In this document: positions 56,147-64,000 of the stretch, piece after piece
Position numbering within the stretch: position 1 is the first letter of the stretch
Layout: each line of letters begins with the position of its first letter
From: an uncultured Caldimonas sp.
GTDB taxonomy: Bacteria; Pseudomonadota; Gammaproteobacteria; Burkholderiales; Burkholderiaceae
Reading direction: 5' to 3'
NCBI RefSeq assembly: GCF_946480305.1
Contig: NZ_CAMLJQ010000016.1
Coordinates: forward strand, 27,804-91,803
DNA length: 64,000 nucleotides
The notes under the pieces: generated by a model
What the model was told of the DNA's origin: nothing
Database searches by the model: none
Seen by the model: the letters and a program-made list of their open reading frames with translations, nothing else
Made by a program: the position numbers and the translations under genes

Positions 56147-56581
56147 ATGAGCTTCGATGCCTCAGCCCGAGAACCTGAGACGGACTACGTGATCGAGGCG
56201 GTGCGTGATGTCGGCAGCTACCGCCGCATCGCGGCCCGCGCCGAGGCCCCCGCACCGGCTTGCGAACGATGCGGCGCCGGCTCGAGGATGTCGCGACATG
56301 GCTGCCTGACGCGCCAGTTGCGCGACGTCCCGCAAGACGGCCGTCCCACCTGGCTCAGCGTACAGGTGCTGCGGTGGCGCTGCGGCACCTGCGGCCAGAC
56401 CGTCACACCGGCGATGGCAGGCGCGGCGAGCCGCCGGCGCCTGACGCAACGCCTGATCGACTGGCTGGTGCAGGAATCGTCGCAACGCCCGGCCTCGCAA
56501 CTCGCGCGCGAGGCCGGTATCGACGAGAAGACGGTGCGCGGCGTGCTGGGCAGCTCGCGCCGTTACGCACCAAACGACTGA
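56147..56581 (+). CDS. Zinc-finger plus helix-turn-helix protein resembling the ISL3 transposase N-terminus
   Basis: A 144-residue protein starting at ATG 56147, 8 bases after GAGGAG. Cys pairs CERCG (about 40) and RCGTCGQ (about 80) fit the zf-ISL3 zinc finger that precedes the catalytic part of ISL3 transposases, and LIDWLVQESSQRPASQLAREAGIDEKTVRGVL at residues 100-135 (cited by its ends, LIDWLV and KTVRGVL) is the HTH. The transposase catalytic domain is absent, and no inverted repeats were seen, so this is either a remnant or a domesticated DNA-binding protein. It begins 11 bases after the leuA stop and may be expressed with it. Confidence 0.62.
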   Translation: MSFDASAREPETDYVIEAVRDVGSYRRIAARAEAPAPACERCGAGSRMSRHGCLTRQLRDVPQDGRPTWLSVQVLRWRCGTCGQTVTPAMAGAASRRRLTQRLIDWLVQESSQRPASQLAREAGIDEKTVRGVLGSSRRYAPND

Positions 56582-56596
56582 CGAGAGGACGTCAGG

Positions 56597-57901
56597 TCAC
56601 TTCAGCTTGTGGCCGCAACTGCCGCAGAACACGTCGTCGCTCGTGATCGGCGAATGACAGGCGGGGCACGCCAGTTGTGCCGCGTTGCCGCTCACCGGTG
56701 CAGCCGGCGGCACCGGTGACGGCGGGGCGATGATCACGGTCCGCTCTTCCGGCGCGGGCGCGTGGGTGGGAGCCGCGGCGGCGACGGGCGCAGCCACCGG
56801 AGGCACCGTTGCTTCCGGGGCAGGCGTCGCAGTCGGCGTGACTGCAGCGGCGGGCGCGGCGGGCGCCGCTGGCTCGCTGCGTTGGCGTGCCTGCTCGGCG
56901 CGCTGCCGTGCGGCTTCCTGCATCTCGTGCGCGCGGCGCCGGGCTTCGTCGGCGGCCTGCTGGGCCTTCTCGCGCGTCTTGGCCAGGGCCGAGTCGAGCG
57001 CGGCTTCGGCCTCTTCGACGTTCAGGCCGCTGGTGAGCTTCAGGTAGGTGAGGCACAGGCCATAGAGCATCAGCGCGCCGAACACGACGCCGACCACGGC
57101 CCACACGATGCCAGCGCCAATCAAGCCGCCGTACACCACGCTGCCCGACGGTCCGCCGCCGTAGTAGCCGCCTTCCATGCCGCCCATCATCGAACCCATG
57201 CCGCCGAACACGCCGCCGCCCAGGATGGACGCCGACAGCCCCGCCGTCGTCATGAAGCCCATGCCGACGAAGCCGCCGACGAGCGCCGCGACGAAGCCCA
57301 CCACGAAGAACAGCAGCATCAGGTGCAGGAAGGCCTCGAGCGGCCGGTGCGAGGCAATGGCCCACAGCTGCGACAGCGCGCGCTTGAGCGGCAGGCCCTC
57401 GAACAAGGCCGGTGCCGACAGGCTCCACGCCACGTAAAGACCGAGGAACAGCAGGGCCCCGGTGAACGTGAGCACCGGCAGCACGACGGCCAGCAGCAGC
57501 CCGCCCACCCCGGGGATCTTGCAGATGAACAGCAGCACGGCCGCGACGATGAACCAAGCAAGCAGCGCGACGCCGAGGATCAGCAGCAGCCCGATCATGC
57601 GCACCACGACCATCGGGCTGGACATGAAGGCAGCGACGGTCGGTGTGACCGGGCGGCCCTGGGCCTGGTCCATGAACTGGTGGCCGGCCGTCACGATGCC
57701 CAGCAGCATCAGCACGTAGGCGGCCAGCATGAACAAGGCCATCAGCACCGGCACGCCCGTTGCCATGCCGATGCCGAACAGGATGGCCATGCCGACGAAG
57801 GTGGCCAGCAGGGTCAGCAGGCCCGCCTGATTGCGCCAGGCCTCGCCGATGCGCATCAGGCTGTAGGGTCCGCTGGGGGTGAAGTTGAATGGTGACGACA
57901 T
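56597..57901 (-). CDS. Inner-membrane protein with C-terminal zinc ribbon
   Basis: A 434-residue protein. Residues about 20-300 contain six or seven hydrophobic segments (for example LLTLLATFVGMAILFGIG, VLMALFMLAAYVLMLLGIV and MIGLLLILGVALLAWFIV), with a Gly-rich loop at about 240 (GGYYGGGPSG). Residues 300-400 form a helical then Ala/Pro-rich linker, and the last 25 residues are a zinc ribbon: CPACHSPI then CGSCGHKLK. The membrane part resembles BPSS1780-type proteins of Burkholderia. The start at 57901 gives MSSPFNFTPSGPYSL. Function unknown. Confidence 0.78.
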   Translation of the reverse strand: MSSPFNFTPSGPYSLMRIGEAWRNQAGLLTLLATFVGMAILFGIGMATGVPVLMALFMLAAYVLMLLGIVTAGHQFMDQAQGRPVTPTVAAFMSSPMVVVRMIGLLLILGVALLAWFIVAAVLLFICKIPGVGGLLLAVVLPVLTFTGALLFLGLYVAWSLSAPALFEGLPLKRALSQLWAIASHRPLEAFLHLMLLFFVVGFVAALVGGFVGMGFMTTAGLSASILGGGVFGGMGSMMGGMEGGYYGGGPSGSVVYGGLIGAGIVWAVVGVVFGALMLYGLCLTYLKLTSGLNVEEAEAALDSALAKTREKAQQAADEARRRAHEMQEAARQRAEQARQRSEPAAPAAPAAAVTPTATPAPEATVPPVAAPVAAAAPTHAPAPEERTVIIAPPSPVPPAAPVSGNAAQLACPACHSPITSDDVFCGSCGHKLK

Positions 57902-57988
57902 GCACGTCCCTCCATAGTTTCAGTCGCGCGCAACGATACTCCGGCGCGCCGGCGCGTCAAGTTCAGACAGGGGATGGACAACGCGCCG

Positions 57989-60019
57989 TCAGATCGCGAG
58001 CGGGTCGACGTCGACCGCCCATCGCACCAGCGCCTTGTGTTGCGAGCGCAACGCGTGCAGTTCGGGCAGCCACAGCGACAGCAGGCGCTGCAATGCCGGC
58101 CGCGAGGCCGACTCCACCAGCATCTGTGCGCGCTCGATGTTGGCGACACGCGCCACGCTCATCGGCACCGGCGGGTAGAGCATCACGCCGGCTGCCACGG
58201 CGCCGAGCTCTTCCGCCACGGCACTGGCCGCTGTGAGCCAGGCCTGCGCCGCCTCCTGCGTGCGGGCCTCGGCGCGCAGCAGGGCCAGGTGGGCGTGCGG
58301 CGGCAGGCCTGCCATCTCGCGCTCCTTCAGCGTGCTGGCGGCGAAGGCAGGGTAGTCGTGCGCACGCAAGGCGGCATAGAGCGGGTGCGTCGGGTGCCAG
58401 GTCTGGATCAGCATCTCGCTGCGCGCTGCCTGCTCCACGTCACGCCCGGCGCGGCCGGCCGCCTGCATCAGCAGCGCAAACAGCCGTTCGCCCGCGCGGA
58501 AGTCGCTGCTGAACAGCGCCGCATCGGGGTTGACCGCGGCAACCAGCGTGACGCGACGGAAGTCGTGCCCCTTCGCCACCATCTGCGTGCCGACCAGCAC
58601 GTCCACCTCGCCCGCATGGACACTGGCGAGCTGCGCTTCCAGCGTGCCCTTGAGCCGGGTGGTGTCGGCATCGATGCGCGCCACGCGCGCACCGGGCAGG
58701 CTCACGGCGAGTTGTTCTTCGAGCCGCTCCGTGCCGCGGCCGACCGGCTGGATGTCCGGGTTGCCGCACTCGGGGCAGGCGCGCGGCACGCGCTCGGTGT
58801 AACCGCAGTGATGGCAGCGCAGTGTGCGGTCCACCCGATGGAACACGCGCCACGCACTGCAATGCGGGCAGCCGCTCTTCCACGCGCATTCGAGGCATTG
58901 CAGTACCGGCGCGTAGCCACGCCGGTTCAGCAGCACGAGGCTTTGTTCGCCGCGTGCCACGCGCTGCTGCAACGCGTCCATCAGCTGCGGTGACAGCGCA
59001 TGGCTGTACGCCACGTCCTTGGGCACGTGGTTCATGTCGATGAACCGCACGCGCGGCAGGGCGCCCCCGCCGATGCGGGTGGGCATCGACAGCCGCACGT
59101 AGCGTCCGCGCTCGGCCTGGTGCCAGCTTTCGAGCGATGGCGTCGCCGAGCCGAGCAGCACCGTGGCTCCCTCGAGCTTGCCGCGGTAGATGGCGAGGTC
59201 GCGGGCCGAATAGCGCGCGCCCTCCTGGCTCTTGTAGGACGGATCGTGCTCCTCGTCGACGACCACCAGCCCCAACCGCGGCAACGACGCGAACACCGCC
59301 ATGCGGGTGCCGAGCACGATGTCCGCATGGCCCAGGTGGGCCGCGAGCCAGTGCTTCAGGCGCTGCGCCGGCGTGAGCCCGCTGTGCAGCGCCACGATGA
59401 CGCGGTCCGGGAAGCGCTCCGCGAAGCGGGCTTCGAGTTGCGGCGTCAGGTTGATCTCGGGCACGAGCACCAGCGCCTGGCGGCCACCCGCCAGCACCTG
59501 CTCCACCGCACGCAGGTAGACCTCCGTCTTGCCGCTGCCGGTGCTGCCGTGCAGCAGGGCCACCTGCGGCTGCGGGCTCGACAACTGCGTCAGCGCCGAC
59601 TGCTGCTCTTCGGTCAATGGGGGCGGACTGGGCACCGCTCCCCCGGGCGGGGCGAGCTTCGCCGTCCTTTTCAGCCGCAGTGCCAGCTGCTTGTCATCGA
59701 GCTTGCGCAGCTCGGCGGGCAGCGCCGCGTGCGCGACCTCGCCTATGCTGCGCTGGTAATAGGCGGCGGCGAATTCCACCAGCGCACACCAGTGCGCGGG
59801 CAACGGCGGCAGGCCTTGCAGCGTGGCGGCAACCTCGCGCAGCTCCACCCCCGCTTCCTGGGCCGGTGCCTCGGTCCAGACAATGCCGCAGACCGTGCGG
59901 CGGCCCAGCGGCACCTGGACGAGCGTGCCGGCGGGCAGCGCCTGCGCAGCGGCATAGCTCAACGCGCCCCGCACCGTGCTGTGCTGCGGCGTGTCGACGA
60001 CGACGGCCAGCGTGGTCAT
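57989..60019 (-). CDS. priA: Primosomal protein N' (replication restart helicase)
   Basis: PriA loads the replisome at stalled forks. The protein, about 676 residues, has the N-terminal DNA-binding domain (TTLAVVVDTPQHSTVRG), Walker A HGSTGSGKTEVYL, DEEH box VVVDEEHDPSYKSQEG, and the helicase motif TQMVAKGHDF. The eight-cysteine zinc-binding insertion is present: LQCLECAWKSGCPHC and RCHHCGYTERVPRACPECG. The ATG at 60019 is preferred to a GTG at 60031. The gene faces away from an intergenic region with DnaA-box-like sequences, and hemE follows on the same strand upstream. Confidence 0.96.
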   Translation of the reverse strand: MTTLAVVVDTPQHSTVRGALSYAAAQALPAGTLVQVPLGRRTVCGIVWTEAPAQEAGVELREVAATLQGLPPLPAHWCALVEFAAAYYQRSIGEVAHAALPAELRKLDDKQLALRLKRTAKLAPPGGAVPSPPPLTEEQQSALTQLSSPQPQVALLHGSTGSGKTEVYLRAVEQVLAGGRQALVLVPEINLTPQLEARFAERFPDRVIVALHSGLTPAQRLKHWLAAHLGHADIVLGTRMAVFASLPRLGLVVVDEEHDPSYKSQEGARYSARDLAIYRGKLEGATVLLGSATPSLESWHQAERGRYVRLSMPTRIGGGALPRVRFIDMNHVPKDVAYSHALSPQLMDALQQRVARGEQSLVLLNRRGYAPVLQCLECAWKSGCPHCSAWRVFHRVDRTLRCHHCGYTERVPRACPECGNPDIQPVGRGTERLEEQLAVSLPGARVARIDADTTRLKGTLEAQLASVHAGEVDVLVGTQMVAKGHDFRRVTLVAAVNPDAALFSSDFRAGERLFALLMQAAGRAGRDVEQAARSEMLIQTWHPTHPLYAALRAHDYPAFAASTLKEREMAGLPPHAHLALLRAEARTQEAAQAWLTAASAVAEELGAVAAGVMLYPPVPMSVARVANIERAQMLVESASRPALQRLLSLWLPELHALRSQHKALVRWAVDVDPLAI

Positions 60020-60485
60020 GCCGTCGATCACACGCGCGAGTAGCGCACTGATTGATACATGTCAGCCGGTCGCGTTAGGCCTGTCATTTCCTGCAGCCTC
60101 TCAACAATGCAGCCTAAGCGCTTGATTCAGAACAGCTTTTGAAGCTATCCACGGATCCTGTGGAAAACTTTGTGGGCAACGTGCGCAAACCCGCGCTAAA
60201 TGCTTGTCGGACGGGCGTTTGCGTTGGTTTGACTCGACAGCGCGCATCGGTGCAAATTCAAGCAAATCAAGGACTTAGCGCACACTCGTTGCGAACTCAT
60301 GCTGTGGTGCCGCAAAACGTCGTGGAGAAAGTCACGGACCCGGTTTTGGGGATAAGTCAAGTCACTTCGGCGGATTTTTCGGGTTTACCCGGGTTGCTGT
60401 GACGAGTGTTCGGACGTGGTAGCGACCGCTGCGTGCGCTACCGCGTGGCGGCGCCGGCTCGTAACAGACAGGGCATCAAGAGCAC
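60020..60485. other. 466-base intergenic region with DnaA-box-like motifs between priA and hemE
   Basis: This region is AT-richer than its surroundings. The reverse strand has TTTTCCACA (60159-60167), which fits the DnaA-box consensus TTWTNCACA at every position, and TTATCCCCA (60347-60355), with one mismatch. CTATCCACG near 60145 and TTGCCCACA (60171-60179) fit with two mismatches each. Short AT-rich runs lie at about 60245-60270. It may be a replication-origin-like or DnaA-controlled region, or the promoter of priA. No gene was seen. Confidence 0.55.
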
Positions 60486-61574
60486 TCATCGTGCCCGCAA
60501 GCGCTTCGAATACTCGTGAACAGCCTCGACGAGCACGCTCACGCTGTCGGGCGGAGTGAATTGGCTGATGCCGTGGCCGAGATTGAACACGTGACCCGCG
60601 TGCGAGCCGTCGGCGTTCCGCGGCGGACCGAAGCTTTCGAGCGTGCGCGCCACTTCGGCGCGGATCTGCTCCGGCTGCGCGAACAGCACGGCCGGGTCCA
60701 GGTTGCCTTGCAGTGCGACACGGTCGCCCACCCGCGCCCGGGCCTGGCCGAGGTTGACCGTCCAATCGACGCCGACGGCATCGGTGTCGACCGACGCGAT
60801 CGCGTCGAGCCACAGGCCGCCCCCCTTGGTGAACACGATGCGCGGGATGCGCTGCCCTGCCTGCTCCTTCTTGAGCTGCTGCAGCACGCGCTGCGTGTAG
60901 GCCAGGCTGAACTTCTGGAAGGCGCCGTCGGCCAGCACGCCTCCCCACGAGTCGAAGATCATCACCGCCTGTGCGCCGGCGTCGATCTGCGCGTTGAGGT
61001 AGGCGGCCACCGCATCGGCATTGATCTGCAGGATGCGGTGCATCAGGTCGGGCCGCTGGTAGAGCATGGTCTTGACGAGGCGGTAGTCGTCCGACCCGCT
61101 GCCTTCGACCATGTAGCAGGCGAGCGTCCAGGGGCTGCCGGAGAAGCCGATCAACGGCACGCGGCCGTTCAGCGCCCGCCGGATGCTGGTGACGGCATCG
61201 AACACGTATTGCAGCCTGGCCATGTCGGGCACGGCGAGCTTGGCCACCGCCTGCTCGTCGCGCACCGGCGTCGCGAAGCGCGGGCCCTCGCCGGCCGCGA
61301 AGCTCAGGCCCAGGCCCATCGCATCGGGCACCGTCAGGATGTCGCTGAACAGGATGGCCGCGTCGAGCGGATAGCGCTCCAGCGGTTGCAGCGTCACTTC
61401 GGTCGCGAAATCGGGGCTGGTTGCCAGGCCCATGAAGCTGCCGGCGCGGGCGCGGGTGGCGTTGTACTCCGGCAGATAGCGGCCGGCCTGGCGCATCAGC
61501 CACACCGGCGTGTGGTCGGTCGGCTGGCGCATCAGCGCGCGCAGGAAGGTGTCATTCTGGAGGGGGGCAAACAT
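60486..61574 (-). CDS. hemE: Uroporphyrinogen decarboxylase
   Basis: Removes four carboxyl groups from uroporphyrinogen III to give coproporphyrinogen III in haem synthesis. The 362 residues match the family. The signature near the N-terminus is [14 protein letters not shown] (substrate-binding Arg28 region), followed by [14 protein letters not shown] with the catalytic Asp and [32 protein letters not shown] at the C-terminus holds the conserved His. The start at 61574 gives [17 protein letters not shown]; the frame is open upstream but that part overlaps the creBC promoter region. It is divergent from creB by 43 bases. Confidence 0.96.
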   Translation of the reverse strand: MFAPLQNDTFLRALMRQPTDHTPVWLMRQAGRYLPEYNATRARAGSFMGLATSPDFATEVTLQPLERYPLDAAILFSDILTVPDAMGLGLSFAAGEGPRFATPVRDEQAVAKLAVPDMARLQYVFDAVTSIRRALNGRVPLIGFSGSPWTLACYMVEGSGSDDYRLVKTMLYQRPDLMHRILQINADAVAAYLNAQIDAGAQAVMIFDSWGGVLADGAFQKFSLAYTQRVLQQLKKEQAGQRIPRIVFTKGGGLWLDAIASVDTDAVGVDWTVNLGQARARVGDRVALQGNLDPAVLFAQPEQIRAEVARTLESFGPPRNADGSHAGHVFNLGHGISQFTPPDSVSVLVEAVHEYSKRLRAR

Positions 61575-61617
61575 CGCGGGATTATCGCTGCGGCGGACGT
61601 ATGATCCCGCTCTAGCC

Positions 61618-62343
61618 ATGCTGCCCGCCACCAAACCCTGCATCCTGATCGTCGAGGACGAGCCCGGCATTGCCGACACGCTCTCGTACGCCCTGCGCAC
61701 CGACGGCTTCGAGCCCGTGTGGTGCGCCACCGGCGCCGCGGCACTGGAGCAGCTGAACCAGGCGCCATTGCCCGCACTGATGCTGCTGGACGTGGGCCTG
61801 CCTGATCACAACGGTTTCGAGGTCTTCAAGCGCGTGCGTGAACGGTGGGACCTGCCCATCGTCTTTCTCACCGCGCGCAGCGACGAGATCGACCGCGTGG
61901 TGGGCCTGGAGCTGGGCGCCGACGACTACGTCGCCAAGCCGTTCTCGCCACGCGAGCTGGTGGCCCGTGTGCGGACCATCCTGCGGCGGGCCGGCAAGCA
62001 GGAGCGCCCACCCGCACCCGAGGCCGGCGCAGCCCCCGCGTTCCAGGTCGACGAAGGCCGGCGGCAGATCCGCTACTACGGGCAGCCACTGGAGCTGTCG
62101 CGCTACGAGTACGGCCTGCTGAAGACGCTCGTCTCGCGCCCAGGTCACGTCTACACGCGCGACGTGCTGCTCGAGATGGTGTGGGACGACCCCGGCGAAA
62201 GCCTGGACCGCACGGTCGACGCCCACGTGAAGACGCTGCGCGCGAAGCTGAAGGCCGTCGCGCCGCAGCTCGACCCGATCCGCACCCATCGCGGCACCGG
62301 CTACGCGCTGGCCGAAGACCTGCCGGCCACGCTGGCGAAGTGA
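61618..62343 (+). CDS. creB: OmpR-family response regulator, CreB-like
   Basis: A 241-residue two-component regulator. The receiver domain has Glu13/Asp14 and Asp58 (phosphorylation site, in [13 protein letters not shown]), Thr in FLTARSDE and Lys in [10 protein letters not shown]. The C-terminal winged HTH contains [30 protein letters not shown] and [12 protein letters not shown] (cited partly), typical of the OmpR class. The ATG at 61618 yields a family-length protein; the open frame further upstream is in the divergent region with hemE. It overlaps the sensor gene creC by 4 bases. In E. coli CreBC controls carbon and beta-lactam response genes; targets here are unknown. Confidence 0.9.
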   Translation: MLPATKPCILIVEDEPGIADTLSYALRTDGFEPVWCATGAAALEQLNQAPLPALMLLDVGLPDHNGFEVFKRVRERWDLPIVFLTARSDEIDRVVGLELGADDYVAKPFSPRELVARVRTILRRAGKQERPPAPEAGAAPAFQVDEGRRQIRYYGQPLELSRYEYGLLKTLVSRPGHVYTRDVLLEMVWDDPGESLDRTVDAHVKTLRAKLKAVAPQLDPIRTHRGTGYALAEDLPATLAK

Positions 62344-63770
62344 CCAAGCGCAATCGCATCTTCATCGGCATCCTGCTCGTCTACGCGCTCGGCGTGGGCG
62401 TGCTGATGCTGCGCCTGCTCGAAGACATCGACCCCCGCTACCGCGAATCGGCCGAAGAGTCGCTGGTCGAGACCGCGCACCTGCTGGCCACGCTGATCGA
62501 GCAGTCCGAGCAGGACGGCACGCTCGACGTCTCCGGTCTCTCGCCGCTGTTCAAGTCGGTCTACGGCAAGCGCTTCGAGGCGACGATCTACGGTTTCGTG
62601 AAAAGCCGCGTCGAGCTGCGCGTGTACGTGACCGATCGCACCGGCCGGGTCATCTATGACTCCACCGGGCGCAACGAGAACGCCAACTTCCTGCACCTGC
62701 GCGACGTGAAGCTCACGCTCGAAGGCCGCTACGGCGCGCGCACCACGCCCGACATCGCCGGTGACCACCGCACCGCCGTGATGTACGTCGCCGCCCCCAT
62801 CCGCCTGCGCGACGAGATCGTCGGCGTGGTCACCGTCGGCAAGCCGGTGCTGAGCTTCGGGCAGTTCATCGAAGCCGCGCGGCGCAAGACCCTCGTGGTC
62901 GGGCTCACCTCGGTGGCCGCCGTGCTGCTGCTGGCGGTGATCCTGTCGGTGTGGCTGGTGCGCCCCTTCGGCCTGATCTCCGACTACGCCCGCTACGTGC
63001 GCTCGCAGCGCAGCTTCCACCCGTTGCGGCTGGGCCGCCGGGCGATCGGCATGCTGGGCGCCGCGTACGACGAGATGCGCGATGCGCTGGCGGGCCGCAA
63101 TTACGTGGCGGACTACGTGCAGACGCTCACGCACGAGGTGAAAAGCCCGCTGTCGGCCATCCGCGGCGCCGCGGAGCTGCTGCAGGAGCCCATGCCCGAG
63201 CCCGACCGGCAGCGCTTTCTCGGCAACATCACACGCGAAACGCAGCGCATCCAGGAACTGGTCGACCGCATGCTCGAGCTGGCGTCGCTCGAGACACGCC
63301 GCCGACTGGAACACGTGAAGCCGGTCGACCTGAAGCCGCTGCTCGAGGAAATCGCCGCCAGTGCCCAGGCTGCCGCCACACTGCGGCAGGTGAACGTGCT
63401 CCTGGAAGCGCCCCACGGCGTGACGGTCGAAGGCGACGCCTTCCTGCTGCGCCGGGCCGTCACGAACCTCGTCGACAACGCCATCGATTTCTCGTCTGCG
63501 GGGCAGACCGTGCGGATGCAGCTGCGGCAACGCGGCAAGCACGCCGAGATCCTCGTCATCGACCAGGGACCCGGCGTGCCCGCTTATGCCGAAGGGCGGG
63601 TGTTCGACAAGTTCTACTCGCTGGCGAGGCCACACAGCAAGAAGAAGAGCACCGGGCTCGGGCTGGCGTTCGTCAAGGAGATTGCCGTGTTGCACGACGG
63701 GAGGGCGTCGTTGCACAACGGGGTGGAGGGGGGGGCGGTGGCAACGTTGGTGTTGCCGGCGCCGCGGTGA
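62340..63770 (+). CDS. creC: Sensor histidine kinase, CreC-like
   Basis: A 476-residue membrane sensor kinase, starting with GTG in a GTGA overlap with creB. A first membrane helix (IFIGILLVYALGVGVLMLRL) and a second near residues 183-205 (LVVGLTSVAAVLLLAVILSVWLV) enclose a periplasmic sensor region of about 150 residues, followed by a HAMP-like linker. The dimerisation/phosphorylation domain has His265 in TLTHEVKSPLSAIRG, and the ATPase domain has NLVDNAIDFSS (N box), VIDQGPGVP (G1) and GLGLAFVKEI (G2). It should phosphorylate CreB. Its ligand cannot be predicted. Confidence 0.9.
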   Translation: MTKRNRIFIGILLVYALGVGVLMLRLLEDIDPRYRESAEESLVETAHLLATLIEQSEQDGTLDVSGLSPLFKSVYGKRFEATIYGFVKSRVELRVYVTDRTGRVIYDSTGRNENANFLHLRDVKLTLEGRYGARTTPDIAGDHRTAVMYVAAPIRLRDEIVGVVTVGKPVLSFGQFIEAARRKTLVVGLTSVAAVLLLAVILSVWLVRPFGLISDYARYVRSQRSFHPLRLGRRAIGMLGAAYDEMRDALAGRNYVADYVQTLTHEVKSPLSAIRGAAELLQEPMPEPDRQRFLGNITRETQRIQELVDRMLELASLETRRRLEHVKPVDLKPLLEEIAASAQAAATLRQVNVLLEAPHGVTVEGDAFLLRRAVTNLVDNAIDFSSAGQTVRMQLRQRGKHAEILVIDQGPGVPAYAEGRVFDKFYSLARPHSKKKSTGLGLAFVKEIAVLHDGRASLHNGVEGGAVATLVLPAPR

Positions 63771-63883
63771 CCGGCGCTGGCTGCTGGCTGCTTGCCTGCT
63801 GGCTGCTGGGGTTGCCCGCTGGCGCGGGGGTGGGCGCTGCGCAAGCCTGATCTTTCGCGCCGGGAGTCCGCCCCGGCGGGCGG

Positions 63884-63915
63884 GTAACTTTCTTCTGGGC
63901 CCAGAAGAAAGTCAC
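63884..63915. repeat. 26-base perfect palindrome after creC
   Basis: Bases 63887-63912 read ACTTTCTTCTGGG followed directly by its reverse complement CCCAGAAGAAAGT. One further pair on each side follows after a mismatch. The motif resembles dispersed palindromes common in Burkholderiales genomes. It may end the creBC transcript, though no clear T run follows. Downstream of it, to the window edge, no gene could be supported. Confidence 0.65.
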
Positions 63916-64000
63916 CAAAGAAGAGGGCTTGAATGCAACACCATGCATTCGTCGGATTCGCTACGGAAACACAGTCCGGTGGGCGGTTGATGACCGCCAG

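Noticed and set aside
63933..64000. An open frame from ATG 63933 to the edge
   Set aside because: Only 22 codons are visible and no ribosome binding site is seen; cannot be supported as a gene.

Overview
The window is high-GC DNA from a betaproteobacterium, most likely of the order Burkholderiales. The type I-E Cas proteins, LeuA, HemE, PriA, CreBC and the type VI secretion genes all look like proteins of that group, but the genus cannot be fixed from sequence alone. Genes are densely packed, with many 1-14 base overlaps and several GTG or TTG starts.

Bases 1-10939 hold a type I-E CRISPR-Cas system: casA (cut by the left edge), casB, casC, casD, casE, cas1, cas2, a short AT-richer leader with a perfect match to the IHF consensus, and a very long array of 87 repeats and 86 spacers. 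Cas3 is not in the window. Directly after the leader-distal repeat lies a type VI secretion (T6SS) cargo module (11164-13723): PAAR spike tip, DUF4123 adaptor, a small co-adaptor, a Tox-REase-5 nuclease toxin and its putative immunity protein.

Bases 13797-30933 carry accessory and envelope genes: two lipoproteins, a GAF protein, a DUF1800/DUF1501 pair, a Clp-N/HTH operon with a twin-palindrome promoter, a VOC protein, an operon of two large WG-repeat proteins with two companions, a phosphatase next to an MGDG-synthase-type glycosyltransferase, and a DASS transporter. Bases 31032-37601 encode one 2189-residue signalling protein (kinase, AAA-type ATPase, TPR, GAF, PAS, GGDEF, EAL), followed by the helicase Rep.

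Bases 40033-45722 form a second T6SS cargo module: DUF4123 adaptor, a 1175-residue BTH_I2691-type effector and a DUF6708-like membrane protein. An unrecognised repeat-containing protein and an AEC transporter follow. Bases 48579-52173 hold two paralogous amino-acid-binding proteins around an Asp/Glu racemase, under a LysR regulator.

Bases 52350-63770 are mostly housekeeping: catalase bracketed by two tiny ORFs, a leucine-type attenuator and leuA, an ISL3-like zinc-finger/HTH protein, a zinc-ribbon membrane protein, priA, a 466-base region rich in DnaA-box-like motifs, hemE and creBC. The right edge has a 26-base perfect palindrome resembling a dispersed repeat.
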